Assembly: GCA_022707425.1 (NCBI GenBank)
Contig: JAKJAQ010000004.1
Location: 38,797 to 92,340, forward strand
DNA length: 53,544 nt
Reading direction: 5' to 3'
From: Candidatus Babelota bacterium
GTDB taxonomy: Bacteria > Babelota > Babeliae > Babelales > JACPOV01
Both the position numbers and the translations under genes were made by a program. Shown in pieces: positions 8,655 to 16,792 of the stretch. Positions within the stretch are counted from its first letter, which is position 1, and every line of letters begins with the position of its first letter. The notes below the pieces were generated by a model. It had not been told where the DNA came from and did not search any database. It was given only the letters and a program-made list of their open reading frames with translations.

Positions 8655-9528
8655 GTTTATTGAGAGGTTTTGAAGCAGCAAGAGTGAGCGTGTAGGTTGG
8701 GAATTTTGCTTGGATTTCAGCTGTTTTTTTCGCGATAAGTTCAGTGTTTTTTTGTAATTGCGCTAAATACAGCTCAAGTTCTAAATAAACTGCATCAAAT
8801 AAATGAACCGATTCAAACTGGTTTTTAATATTTTTTAAACGCGTTTCAGCAGCTTTGAAATTATGTTGTTTGCAGTAAAACTGAAAGATTCCTTTTTCAT
8901 GCTCAAACAAATCTTCATAGCAAGCAGTTTGGATTTTTGCTATATCAGATCTAAATTCTTGTTCATCCGGTTCTTGTTTTAAGTAGGAAGCGGTAAGTTT
9001 AAGTGTTTTATTTGTGCGTGTTTGATCACGTGGAGGTTGTAGTTGTGCATAAAAATTGCACAAAATCTTTTTATATTCGGCGTAATCTCGCTCTTTACTA
9101 CCGGGGTACAATTTTACATATTCGCGATAAAATTTTGCAGCATCTTTGAGTTTGCCCAGCTCAAAATAGAGATCGGCAATTTCCAAGCGTAATTGTTGTA
9201 CTTCCGCCTCATCATCTTGATCGTTACATAGGGCAATTAATCGCTCAATTACCTTGATTGCATCTTCGATATAGCCCCGTTCACGGTCAATTGCAAGTCG
9301 CAAACGTAATTGGGTGAGATCTGTGAGATCTTTTACCGGTTTACCTAACAGTTCACGTTCATTCTGTACAATCGTTGTAGGCGCCTCTTTTTGGGGCTGA
9401 GCTTTTGCTGAACGTTCAACAACCGGTTTTTTGAGCGTAAGGCGATCTCTATTGGTTTTCGAGCAACCAGTTAAACCAGCAAGGAGAATGAGCGCATATG
9501 AAAAATTAATTTTTGAATTAGTATTCAT
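8638..9528 (-). CDS. bamD: BamD-like outer-membrane assembly lipoprotein
   Basis: BamD is a periplasm-facing lipoprotein with TPR helices that works with BamA to insert beta-barrel proteins into the outer membrane. The 296-residue protein has a lipoprotein signal with lipobox LTGC (MNTNSKINFSYALILLAGLTGC). TPR-like helices run from about residue 75 onward: LEIADLYFELGKLKDAAKFYREYVKLYPGS and GIFQFYCKQHNFKAAETRLKNIKNQF (each given only in part as family marks). The FYxKxxxFxAAxxRxxxxxxxF pattern is typical of BamD. The start at 9528 gives a normal signal; an in-frame ATG at 9558 would add ten basic residues. It overlaps yraN downstream and is divergent from the pilB-like gene. The OMP genes of this window are obvious clients. 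Confidence 0.83.
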   Translation of the reverse strand: MNTNSKINFSYALILLAGLTGCSKTNRDRLTLKKPVVERSAKAQPQKEAPTTIVQNERELLGKPVKDLTDLTQLRLRLAIDRERGYIEDAIKVIERLIALCNDQDDEAEVQQLRLEIADLYFELGKLKDAAKFYREYVKLYPGSKERDYAEYKKILCNFYAQLQPPRDQTRTNKTLKLTASYLKQEPDEQEFRSDIAKIQTACYEDLFEHEKGIFQFYCKQHNFKAAETRLKNIKNQFESVHLFDAVYLELELYLAQLQKNTELIAKKTAEIQAKFPTYTLTLAASKPLNKHVQRF

Positions 9529-9594
9529 TGTTTTTTTACGTAGTGTGGTACGATGCAATCTTTATAAAATAGGCTATCATAAAAGAGCGGTGGG

Positions 9595-9631
9595 GGCAAT
9601 GGCAAAAAATGCGCATTACATGCGCATTGCC
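9595..9631. repeat. Nested inverted repeat between bamD and the pilB-like gene
   Basis: The outer arms are GGCAATG (9595-9601) and CATTGCC (9625-9631). An alternative inner hairpin pairs AATGCGCA (9608-9615) with TGCGCATT (9621-9628) over a 5-base loop. The two structures share bases and so exclude each other in part. It lies in the divergent intergenic region, about 100 bases before the ATPase start. It could be an operator or an RNA switch; no T-run follows, so it is not a simple terminator. Confidence 0.6.
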
Positions 9632-9728
9632 AAAAAGCCTATCAAGTAGAAAATAACTATGATATGGTGAAGGCAAGTAATGCTTAGTGCGTTGATAGAG
9701 GATCTGTTTTATTCATAAGGCATGTTCA

Positions 9729-11441
9729 ATGGCGATCAAAAAAAATCTTAATGAAATTCTGATAGAACAGGGTGTTTTGAATGCTCAACAGCTTCAAGAA
9801 GCACAAACGGCAGCGCAGAGTGCTGGGCAAACCTTAATTAATTATCTTAAAGAAAATAAATTGATTACGCCTGCAGCTTTGGCACAAGCATATGCTACTT
9901 TTATTGGTGTTGAATATGTCACTAAAATTACCGAAAAAATGGCAGATCCTGCGTTGCTTGCCAAAGTACCGCTTCGGTTTTTACGAAAAAATTTGGTCAT
10001 TCCTCTCATCATTAATGACCGTATTACGGTAGTCACCGCAAACCCACTTGAATATCAACCTATTGATGAATTGACGATGCTCCTTGGTGAAGAAATTTTA
10101 GTTGCAGTATCAACAAGTGACATGATCATCGATGCAATTAATAGGTATTATCCCCTTGAAGGTACCAAGCAAATGATCGAAGAGCTTGGTGAAGAAAAGG
10201 GTGCTCCTGAAGCGGTTGATTTTGCAGAAATTGAAGATAAAGATATTCTGTCAATGGCGACTGAAGCGCCAATTATTAAATTGGTTAACCATATTTTGGT
10301 ACAAGCGGTTAAACGCGGTGCTTCTGATATTCATATTGAACCGTTTGAAAAAGAAGTTCGTGTGCGGTACCGCATTGATGGGGTGATGTACAATGCTTTT
10401 AACCCACCAAAAAGAGTGCAAGCAGCATTAACATCACGCATTAAAATTATGGCAAATCTCAATATTGCCGAAAAACGCATTCCGCAAGATGGGCGCATAG
10501 AAATTAAAGTGGCCGATAAAGCAATTGATATTCGTGTTTCGGTCCTACCGGTAACTTTTGGAGAACGAATTGTGCTGCGTTTACTTGATAAATCGCGCAC
10601 TTTTGCAAAATTGCGTGATCTTGGTTTTAGTGATCGTGATTATCAAGTGATTGAGCGAAGCATTGAACGTCCAAATGGTATTATTTTTGTTTCAGGTCCT
10701 ACCGGTTCTGGTAAAACATCGACGTTGTATGCAATTTTATCGCAACTCAATACACCCGATGTAAATATTGTCACCGTTGAAGATCCGGTTGAATATCAAA
10801 TGCCTGGAATTGGACAAGTGCAAGTGCGTGAAAAAATTGGACTTACCTTTGCAGCTGCTTTGCGTTCAATTTTGCGCCAAGATCCTGATATTGTCATGAT
10901 TGGTGAAATTCGTGATCAAGAAACAGCACAAATTGCAATTCAAGCAGCACTTACTGGCCACTTAGTTCTGAGCACAATTCACACCAATAATGCACCGGCA
11001 ACCATTACTCGTTTGCTTGATATGGGAGTTGAGCCTTATTTAATCGCATCTTCAGTGGTTTCCATTTTAGCACAGCGGCTTGTACGCACTTTGTGCCCAT
11101 TGTGCAAAAAGAAATACAAACCAACACCTGAAGAAATTGAAAGTTTGGGTATTACGCAAGCACAAGCTGACACAATTACTTTTTATCAAGCAGTTGGTTG
11201 CGAAGAGTGTGGCAACACTGGCTACAAAGGTCGCATTGCAATTTTCGAAGTCATGGAAATGACGAATGAAATCGCAAAACTGACCATGGAACGTGCTGAT
11301 ATGGCTCTTATTAGAAAAGAAGCGATCGCACAAGGAATGACCATGCTTGTTCAAGATGGTTTGCGCAAAATTAAAATGGGAATAACAACGATTCAAGAAG
11401 TAATTCGCGTTGCAGCAGCGGAAGAAGAAATGGTAGAATAA
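9729..11441 (+). CDS. Type IV pilus / type II secretion assembly ATPase (PilB/GspE family)
   Basis: This cytoplasmic hexameric ATPase drives assembly of pilin or pseudopilin fibres. The 570-residue protein starts with an MshE/GspE N-domain (LNEILIEQGVLNAQQLQEA), and PLRFLRKNLVIPL follows. The ATPase core has GASDIHIEP (about 197), Walker A GPTGSGKTS (about 323), Asp box VEDPVEYQMPGIGQVQV and Walker B DIVMIGEIRDQETA (about 387). The His box is LVLSTIHTN. A zinc site CPLC...CEEC lies near 455-497, as in PilB/GspE and not in the retraction ATPase PilT. It is followed 29 bases later by a pseudopilin gene and then tamB on the same strand. No PilC, PilQ/GspD or prepilin peptidase is in the window. 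Confidence 0.95.
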   Translation: MAIKKNLNEILIEQGVLNAQQLQEAQTAAQSAGQTLINYLKENKLITPAALAQAYATFIGVEYVTKITEKMADPALLAKVPLRFLRKNLVIPLIINDRITVVTANPLEYQPIDELTMLLGEEILVAVSTSDMIIDAINRYYPLEGTKQMIEELGEEKGAPEAVDFAEIEDKDILSMATEAPIIKLVNHILVQAVKRGASDIHIEPFEKEVRVRYRIDGVMYNAFNPPKRVQAALTSRIKIMANLNIAEKRIPQDGRIEIKVADKAIDIRVSVLPVTFGERIVLRLLDKSRTFAKLRDLGFSDRDYQVIERSIERPNGIIFVSGPTGSGKTSTLYAILSQLNTPDVNIVTVEDPVEYQMPGIGQVQVREKIGLTFAAALRSILRQDPDIVMIGEIRDQETAQIAIQAALTGHLVLSTIHTNNAPATITRLLDMGVEPYLIASSVVSILAQRLVRTLCPLCKKKYKPTPEEIESLGITQAQADTITFYQAVGCEECGNTGYKGRIAIFEVMEMTNEIAKLTMERADMALIRKEAIAQGMTMLVQDGLRKIKMGITTIQEVIRVAAAEEEMVE

Positions 11442-11470
11442 AACCGTTGTGATGATTGATGGGGGAGATA

Positions 11471-11980
11471 ATGAAAACAATCCAGCGAACAGCCGGCAGT
11501 TTGTTGATTGAACTGCTCCTTGTGTGCGCTGTTGTTGCGATTGTTATGACCCTTTCGGTTTCACATTCGAATGGTATTAAACGGTTAACGGTTCGTGCAG
11601 AAATTGAAAAAATGCGTTCTCTTTTTTGGTATTTGCAACAACGGGCAGTTGTGCTTAATAAAGAAATGACTCTTACGTTTGATGTTGCAAAACAAACCTA
11701 TTATTTTGATTCGGTTGTTGAAAAACTACCGCATGGCGTGCAGTTTGGTGTTATCAACGGAGTAAAAGGACCTCCTTCAGATCCAAAAACTGCCGTACAA
11801 TTACCAACTACGTTTGAAAAACAACAAGTTATTTTTCGTCCTGATGGAACGATTTCTTCGGGTACCGTATACTTACATATGCAAACAAATTCTGTTGTAT
11901 ATGCACTTACTGCACCGGTGGGTGATATTAGTTTTTTGCGCATCTATCGATATGACATTGGGTGGAAATTGATTTCATGA
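11471..11980 (+). CDS. Pseudopilin-like protein (GspH/FimT type)
   Basis: A 169-residue protein with a type III (prepilin) signal: RTAG then SLLIELLLVCAVVAIVM, with Gly at -1 and Glu at +5 of the predicted mature protein. That is the prepilin peptidase and assembly signature. The C-terminal globular part has a PDGTISSGTVYL stretch like the GspH/FimT fold (FRPDG...). The start at 11471 follows GGGGGAGA at two bases' distance; ATGs at 11456 and 11459 have no such site. It would be the substrate of the ATPase just upstream and forms an ATGA overlap with tamB. Whether it builds a pilus tip or a secretion pseudopilus is open. Confidence 0.85.
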   Translation: MKTIQRTAGSLLIELLLVCAVVAIVMTLSVSHSNGIKRLTVRAEIEKMRSLFWYLQQRAVVLNKEMTLTFDVAKQTYYFDSVVEKLPHGVQFGVINGVKGPPSDPKTAVQLPTTFEKQQVIFRPDGTISSGTVYLHMQTNSVVYALTAPVGDISFLRIYRYDIGWKLIS

Positions 11981-14712
11981 TTCGGCGTTCTTTTGTATTC
12001 AATTTGTTGATAGCGCTTCTGGTTGGCGGTTTTATTACACTTCTCGTTATGCAAAATGATGATCGGTTTAAGCAAAAATGCCAAGTTGCGCTTGTAAATT
12101 TGTTTGAACAAGCATTTGATTGTCATGTGCTGAGTGCGCATATCAACAAGCTCAATATTTTTTCTGGATCCATCATTATTGATTCGGTGTCTGTTGTTGC
12201 ACAAGATTCTGTTTCATGGCGTTGGCAAGCGCATGAGGTGAAAATAAAAACATCCTGGTTATATCTCATTTTTAAGAAAAAAATTGGGCTGGAAATTACT
12301 CTCAACGAGATTTTTGCTTCTTCTTTGGTTGAAAAACAGCATCCCAAAATTGTTGATCATGTTTTGCGAATGATCGATGGCCCACCTGGTATGCCGATCG
12401 ATCTGCGTTCGCTTAAAATTGCGCAAAGCACGTTGCAGTTAAATAACAGTGAATCATTTAATGCACAGCTCACGTTTAATGCACAACTGAGTAATGGTCC
12501 AGAACAAATAAAATTGGTTTGCTATATTGATGAAGGAATGTGTAGCGATAACTGTTTTGGGGCGATCGAAAATGTGCAAGCAACATGCATAGTAGAAAAA
12601 TATGCAGGGAAGAAAATTCCACACATTACTTGTTCTGTGCAAGGACAATGCTTGCAATTGCCATCAGCGGCGCAACAAATTCTTGCACAAGTGCGAATAA
12701 ACGATAAAGAATCAACCATTGTCATTGGTAGCAAATCGCACGGTGAATTAATCAAAGCGCGCGGACTCATTCGTGATCTTAATAACATGCAGATTGAAGT
12801 TGCTGGCGAAATGCCGCTTGAACTACTGACACGATTTTGTGGTCAGTATATTGATACTGATGCGATTCAAGGAATTGCGCAAGGAAAAATGGAAATCAAG
12901 GCTGTTCCTGGTAAAGAAATTGAGTTAAATGGATCAGTACAGTTGCGTGATTTAAATTATCGAGCAATGCGACTTGGAAGTTTTACATTAGATGTGCAAC
13001 GAATGAACTGTGTATGGCAAGGAAACGTGCAAATGGATGCAGCGTTTGGTGGTTTATGGAAAGGAACTTACCATTTTGATGAAAAAAAAAAGCAGCAAGG
13101 TACTGGTACTCTTTTTTTAGATCAACCTCATCAACTTGGAACCACCGCATTTTATGTTCAATCACATGAAACAATGATCAACTGTTCCTATGATAATCAA
13201 TCTGGAATGAACGGATCATACGCATTTAAAATGATGCATGATAAAAATGAATCAAGCTATCAAACACATGGTAATTTTCAATCAGATGGAAAAAAAATTC
13301 AACTTGATGGTGTATATAATAATGATACCTATCAAATCGTTACGTTGATTGATAACGAAGGCATAGTATGCACCGGATCATATGTTGATGAAAAAAATAA
13401 AACATTGGGAACAATTGAGCGGGCTGCAGATGGTGCGATAACAAGCACAATTGATTATTCTGTGTTGCGATTATTATTTGAACAGTTGTTCAATATAAGA
13501 GTGAAGGGACAAGGTTCAATTACATTGCACGGGTATTATCACGATTCTCGCTTTGATGGTTCGCTTGCAATGAATAATGGCACAATTCAATTAGTGCCAA
13601 CGTATAATTTTATTAACGATTTTAAAACAGAAATGTGTCTTGATTTTTCTGCACGGAAGGTGACATTTCAAAATGCGTTCATGAAGCTCCATGAAGGAAG
13701 TATGAAATGTGCACGTGCAGTGTGCATGCTTGATAAAGATGGTGCGGTTTCGTTTGTACATATGCCATTGGTGATGGAAAAAATGTTTCTTAATTTTGAA
13801 AAAGATTGTTTCATGGTTGTGTCTGGTGCAACCATTTTTTCAAAAACCAATGATCATGCAGCGATTACGGGCCGCATTATTGTAGATAAAAGCCAATTAA
13901 AGAAAAATTTATTTTCATTAGTAACGTCAAAGCAATTTGTTGCTCCGTTCAAAATTCCGTTTGAGCAAACGGTGTTTGATGGAAAACTGGATGTGGCAGT
14001 AATGACACGAAAACCGATGAGTATTAAAACATCGTTTCTTGATTCTGATGCAGCAATTGATTTGCGCATCAAAGGAACGATTAAAGATCCGTTAGTTGCA
14101 GGAACGATTTCTTTGTCACGTGGAACTCTTGCATTTCCTTATAAACCACTTCATATTATGCACGGTAAATTATATTTTGTGCCACCTCACACGTTTGATC
14201 CTGAAATTACGCTTGTTGCAAAAGGGCGTGCGCGACACTTTGATCTTTCGTTGCGCATTGGCGGTTCGGTGCAACATCCTCATATTAGTTTTGAATCCAC
14301 ACCACCACTTACTGAGGAACAAATTATTACGTTATTATTAATTGGTTCTGAAAGTGGTTCATTTTCTCTCATCATGCCAACATTGATTATGAACAATATG
14401 CAACACATTCTTTTTGGTCCTGAACAATCAACTTCAAAATTAGAAACTTATTTTAAAAGTTTGTTAGCACCATTAAAAAATATTCGCATTGTGCCAAGTT
14501 TCACCGATCAATCAGGACGTGGTGGTTTGCGAGGCGCAATTGAAATTGATGTTAATGATCAATTACATGGTCTTATTCAGAAAAACTTTAGTCAACTTGA
14601 AGATACTAAATTTGAAGTTGAATATTTATTATCAGATGATTTGACCGTGCGCGGCATAAAAGATGAGCACAATGATTTGGGTGGTGAAGTGGAAATGCGT
14701 TGGAAATTTTAA
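11977..14712 (+). CDS. tamB: TamB-like (DUF490) translocation and assembly protein
   Basis: TamB-type proteins bridge inner and outer membranes with a long beta-groove. They help outer-membrane protein assembly or lipid transport. The 911-residue protein has one N-terminal membrane anchor (FVFNLLIALLVGGFITLLVM), then a long stretch of short amphipathic beta segments. Its end is typical of the family: GTISLSRGTLAFPYKPL, then PPHTFDPEITLVAKG, then PPLTEEQIITLLLIG, SGRGGLRGAIEIDV and a final FEVEYLLSDDLTVRG...GGEVEMRWKF. It is shorter than the 1260 residues of E. coli TamB. The ATG at 11977 overlaps the pseudopilin stop as ATGA. No TamA is visible. BamD nearby fits an outer-membrane biogenesis role. 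Confidence 0.88.
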   Translation: MIRRSFVFNLLIALLVGGFITLLVMQNDDRFKQKCQVALVNLFEQAFDCHVLSAHINKLNIFSGSIIIDSVSVVAQDSVSWRWQAHEVKIKTSWLYLIFKKKIGLEITLNEIFASSLVEKQHPKIVDHVLRMIDGPPGMPIDLRSLKIAQSTLQLNNSESFNAQLTFNAQLSNGPEQIKLVCYIDEGMCSDNCFGAIENVQATCIVEKYAGKKIPHITCSVQGQCLQLPSAAQQILAQVRINDKESTIVIGSKSHGELIKARGLIRDLNNMQIEVAGEMPLELLTRFCGQYIDTDAIQGIAQGKMEIKAVPGKEIELNGSVQLRDLNYRAMRLGSFTLDVQRMNCVWQGNVQMDAAFGGLWKGTYHFDEKKKQQGTGTLFLDQPHQLGTTAFYVQSHETMINCSYDNQSGMNGSYAFKMMHDKNESSYQTHGNFQSDGKKIQLDGVYNNDTYQIVTLIDNEGIVCTGSYVDEKNKTLGTIERAADGAITSTIDYSVLRLLFEQLFNIRVKGQGSITLHGYYHDSRFDGSLAMNNGTIQLVPTYNFINDFKTEMCLDFSARKVTFQNAFMKLHEGSMKCARAVCMLDKDGAVSFVHMPLVMEKMFLNFEKDCFMVVSGATIFSKTNDHAAITGRIIVDKSQLKKNLFSLVTSKQFVAPFKIPFEQTVFDGKLDVAVMTRKPMSIKTSFLDSDAAIDLRIKGTIKDPLVAGTISLSRGTLAFPYKPLHIMHGKLYFVPPHTFDPEITLVAKGRARHFDLSLRIGGSVQHPHISFESTPPLTEEQIITLLLIGSESGSFSLIMPTLIMNNMQHILFGPEQSTSKLETYFKSLLAPLKNIRIVPSFTDQSGRGGLRGAIEIDVNDQLHGLIQKNFSQLEDTKFEVEYLLSDDLTVRGIKDEHNDLGGEVEMRWKF

Positions 14713-14808
14713 TATATTTTTAATGATTAATTTATTGCGCATAGCATTGCATTGTTAAAAAACTTTTAGTAAATTACTTCGTACTTTAAAGTACGTCTGG
14801 AGAGATAT

Positions 14809-15492
14809 ATGAAGTCAAGTCGATCATCTGTGACCTTTTTTGCGTCCACGCGTGTTTGTTGTCTTATTGTTTTTCTCTGTTCTACCGTTGCGAGCGCATT
14901 TATAGATGAAGATATCGAATTTGCGCGAACAATGCTCGTGCGCGAAACAGACAATAAAATTGAAAAAGCTTTTTTCTCACCTGGTCAATCAATTAAAAAA
15001 ATGCTTCTTGGGTTGATTAAAAATGAAACGCAAGAAATTTGCGCCGCATTGTTTCGGTTGACCGATCCTGATGTTGCACAAGCATTGAGTGATGCATTTG
15101 CGCGGGGTGTTAAAATTAGTTTAATTACCGATTATGGTAATTTTGCAGAACGGTATGAAAAAGTAACGAAACTTTTCAATAGTGGTATTCCCATTCGTTA
15201 TTATGTAGTTCCCTATTCAATTATGCATCATAAGTTTTATATTTTTATGAATAATTTTTTAGAAAACCCAATTTTAGTTGCCGGATCTGCAAATAGTACT
15301 AAAGGCGGCTTGGGAAGAAATTTTGAAGATTATATTGTAACAAATTCACCAGATCTTTTGGAAAGTTATCATCAACAGTTTGTCAAATTAGAAGATAACA
15401 CACACAGTGGTATTCCAAAAATTAAAAAATATGTAACCAAAGTTATATTGCATACAACAAAAAATATACTGTGTACAAAATTTAAGAGATGA
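14809..15492 (+). CDS. Secreted phospholipase D-like protein with one altered HKD motif
   Basis: A 227-residue protein with a signal peptide (LIVFLCSTVASA, cleavage before FIDED) and the fold marks of single-motif PLD/Nuc enzymes. These are ICAALFRLTDPDVAQALSDA (residues 70-90), a variable region ending in IPIRYYVVP, then MHHKFYIFM, then LVAGSANSTKGG and NFEDYIV. Family members of this size act as dimers and hydrolyse phosphodiesters in nucleic acids or lipids. The canonical HxKxxxxD reads HHKFYIFM, so the His and Lys are kept but the Asp is Met. The start has GGAGAG four bases upstream. A palindrome GTACTTTAAAGTAC (14781-14794) precedes it. It might be an active variant, a binding protein or a secreted effector. 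Confidence 0.8.
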   Translation: MKSSRSSVTFFASTRVCCLIVFLCSTVASAFIDEDIEFARTMLVRETDNKIEKAFFSPGQSIKKMLLGLIKNETQEICAALFRLTDPDVAQALSDAFARGVKISLITDYGNFAERYEKVTKLFNSGIPIRYYVVPYSIMHHKFYIFMNNFLENPILVAGSANSTKGGLGRNFEDYIVTNSPDLLESYHQQFVKLEDNTHSGIPKIKKYVTKVILHTTKNILCTKFKR

Positions 15493-15495
15493 AAA

Positions 15496-15564
15496 AAGCT
15501 AAAAAGGAGATGCATGAATTTTATAAGAACGGCGTGCTTCACTACTACAATTCCTTCTTAGCTT
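15496..15564. repeat. Long-arm inverted repeat (13-bp arms, one mismatch, 43-base loop)
   Basis: Arms 15496-15508 (AAGCTAAAAAGGA) and 15552-15564 (TCCTTCTTAGCTT) pair at 12 of 13 positions. The left arm contains most of an AAGGAG ribosome-binding site placed before a very short open frame. It sits between the PLD-like gene and the convergent rluD gene. No T-run follows, so it is not a standard terminator. Confidence 0.55.
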
Positions 15565-15587
15565 GGCTTCAGACTATTTCCGTTTAG
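15510..15587 (+). CDS. Possible 25-residue peptide
   Basis: A short frame (MHEFYKNGVLHYYNSFLAWL...) sits just after AAAAAGGAG. A second ATG in another frame at 15514 has better spacing to that site but encodes only 15 residues. The peptide lies inside the loop of the inverted repeat at 15496-15564. The strong site with no longer gene after it is the only support, so confidence is low. Confidence 0.2.
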   Translation: MHEFYKNGVLHYYNSFLAWLQTISV

Positions 15588-15628
15588 GAAAAAAATCAAG
15601 CAAAATTTGGAGCTTGTCAGATGAGCTC

Positions 15629-16585
15629 TTAGATCGTTTTTTTGAGTTGATTGATGAGCTGTTGCATGTCCATTGGCATCTCTTGATTAAAAACAAAAGG
15701 TTTGCCATTGAATGCAAAAGTGAGTGATGTTGCATGCAGTGCATGACGAGAAATGAGTGATGATTTGGTGCCATATAAATGATCACCAATGAGTGGATGA
15801 CCAATTGCAGCACAATGAACACGAATTTGATGAGTGCGGCCAGTAATTGGTGATACTTCAATTAATGAACTGTTTTCAAAATATTCTTTTACCACAAAAT
15901 GAGTGAGCGCGGGTCGGCCACTTTGATTGGTGTGGGTCATTTTATTACGATTTACGTTGTCACGGGCAATAGGAAATTCAATGGTACCGGTACGAGCTGG
16001 ATGTCCATGAACAAGAGCGATATATTTTTTCTTTATTGCTCGTTGTTTAAAAAGATCGCTCATAATCATATGCGCATGATTAGTGCGCGGAATAATCATT
16101 AAGCCGGAAGTATCTTTATCGAGGCGATGCACAATTCCTGGTCGATCATGATGACCAACCAACGCTAACTGATGCCATTGAGAAAGCAACCAATCAACGA
16201 GCGTGATTTCGGTATTATAAGGTGATGGTTTATGGGTCATAAGACCGGCAGGTTTTGAAATAATCAAAAATTCCCGTTCTTCATGCACAATGTTAACATC
16301 AATTTCTCCTAATTTTTTTTTAATTTCAGGACTTGCTTCATAATTGATGGTTGGTACGGGGGGAATTTGAACCGTAATTTGATCAAATGGTTTGATAACC
16401 GTACTTGCTTTTGCTTTTTTATTGTTCACCATGACCAAGTTTTGATCTATGAGTGTTTGAAAAAAGGTACGAGAATAAAGCGGAAACTGCTGAGAAATAA
16501 ATAAATCTGCTCGTTTTGGTTCTTCTTCTTGAGGTACGATCAAGGAATGAGTAGTATGAACAGACGCAGATAGATGATTCTCCAT
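15629..16585 (-). CDS. rluD: RluA/RluD family 23S rRNA pseudouridine synthase
   Basis: These enzymes convert uridines of 23S rRNA (for RluD, helix 69) to pseudouridine. The 318 residues begin with an S4 RNA-binding domain (RADLFISQQFPLYSRTFFQTLI, then VMVNNKKAKASTVIKPFDQ). The catalytic domain has ISKPAGLMTHKP, the signature HRLDKDTSGLMII with the catalytic Asp (about residue 175), and SPITGRTHQIRVH near 255. Order and length fit RluD best; RluC is an alternative. It converges with the PLD-like gene and is divergent from mgtE. Confidence 0.92.
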   Translation of the reverse strand: MENHLSASVHTTHSLIVPQEEEPKRADLFISQQFPLYSRTFFQTLIDQNLVMVNNKKAKASTVIKPFDQITVQIPPVPTINYEASPEIKKKLGEIDVNIVHEEREFLIISKPAGLMTHKPSPYNTEITLVDWLLSQWHQLALVGHHDRPGIVHRLDKDTSGLMIIPRTNHAHMIMSDLFKQRAIKKKYIALVHGHPARTGTIEFPIARDNVNRNKMTHTNQSGRPALTHFVVKEYFENSSLIEVSPITGRTHQIRVHCAAIGHPLIGDHLYGTKSSLISRHALHATSLTFAFNGKPFVFNQEMPMDMQQLINQLKKTI

Positions 16586-16792
16586 TTTTTATATCCCCAA
16601 ATTAAAATGCAAAAGTAGTAAACCTGCGTTTTGTGTTGAAATAACAGGAAAAAACTACGTATATCTTTAGGTTAAAGAGAGAACTATTTAAAGTCAAATG
16701 GACAATAGTGTGTTGATGCCCTATGCTAAGGAAAAAACGTTGATTACAGCTGTCAAAATAACCACCAAATCCACTGTAAGGAGGTCGGCGCT

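Noticed and set aside
16586-16792. Possible M-box magnesium riboswitch before mgtE (pieces such as GATGCCCTATGCTAAGG and TTACAGCTGT)
   Set aside because: The conserved GAGGCTCCT core is absent and the pieces that look familiar are in the wrong order; no matching set of helices could be drawn.
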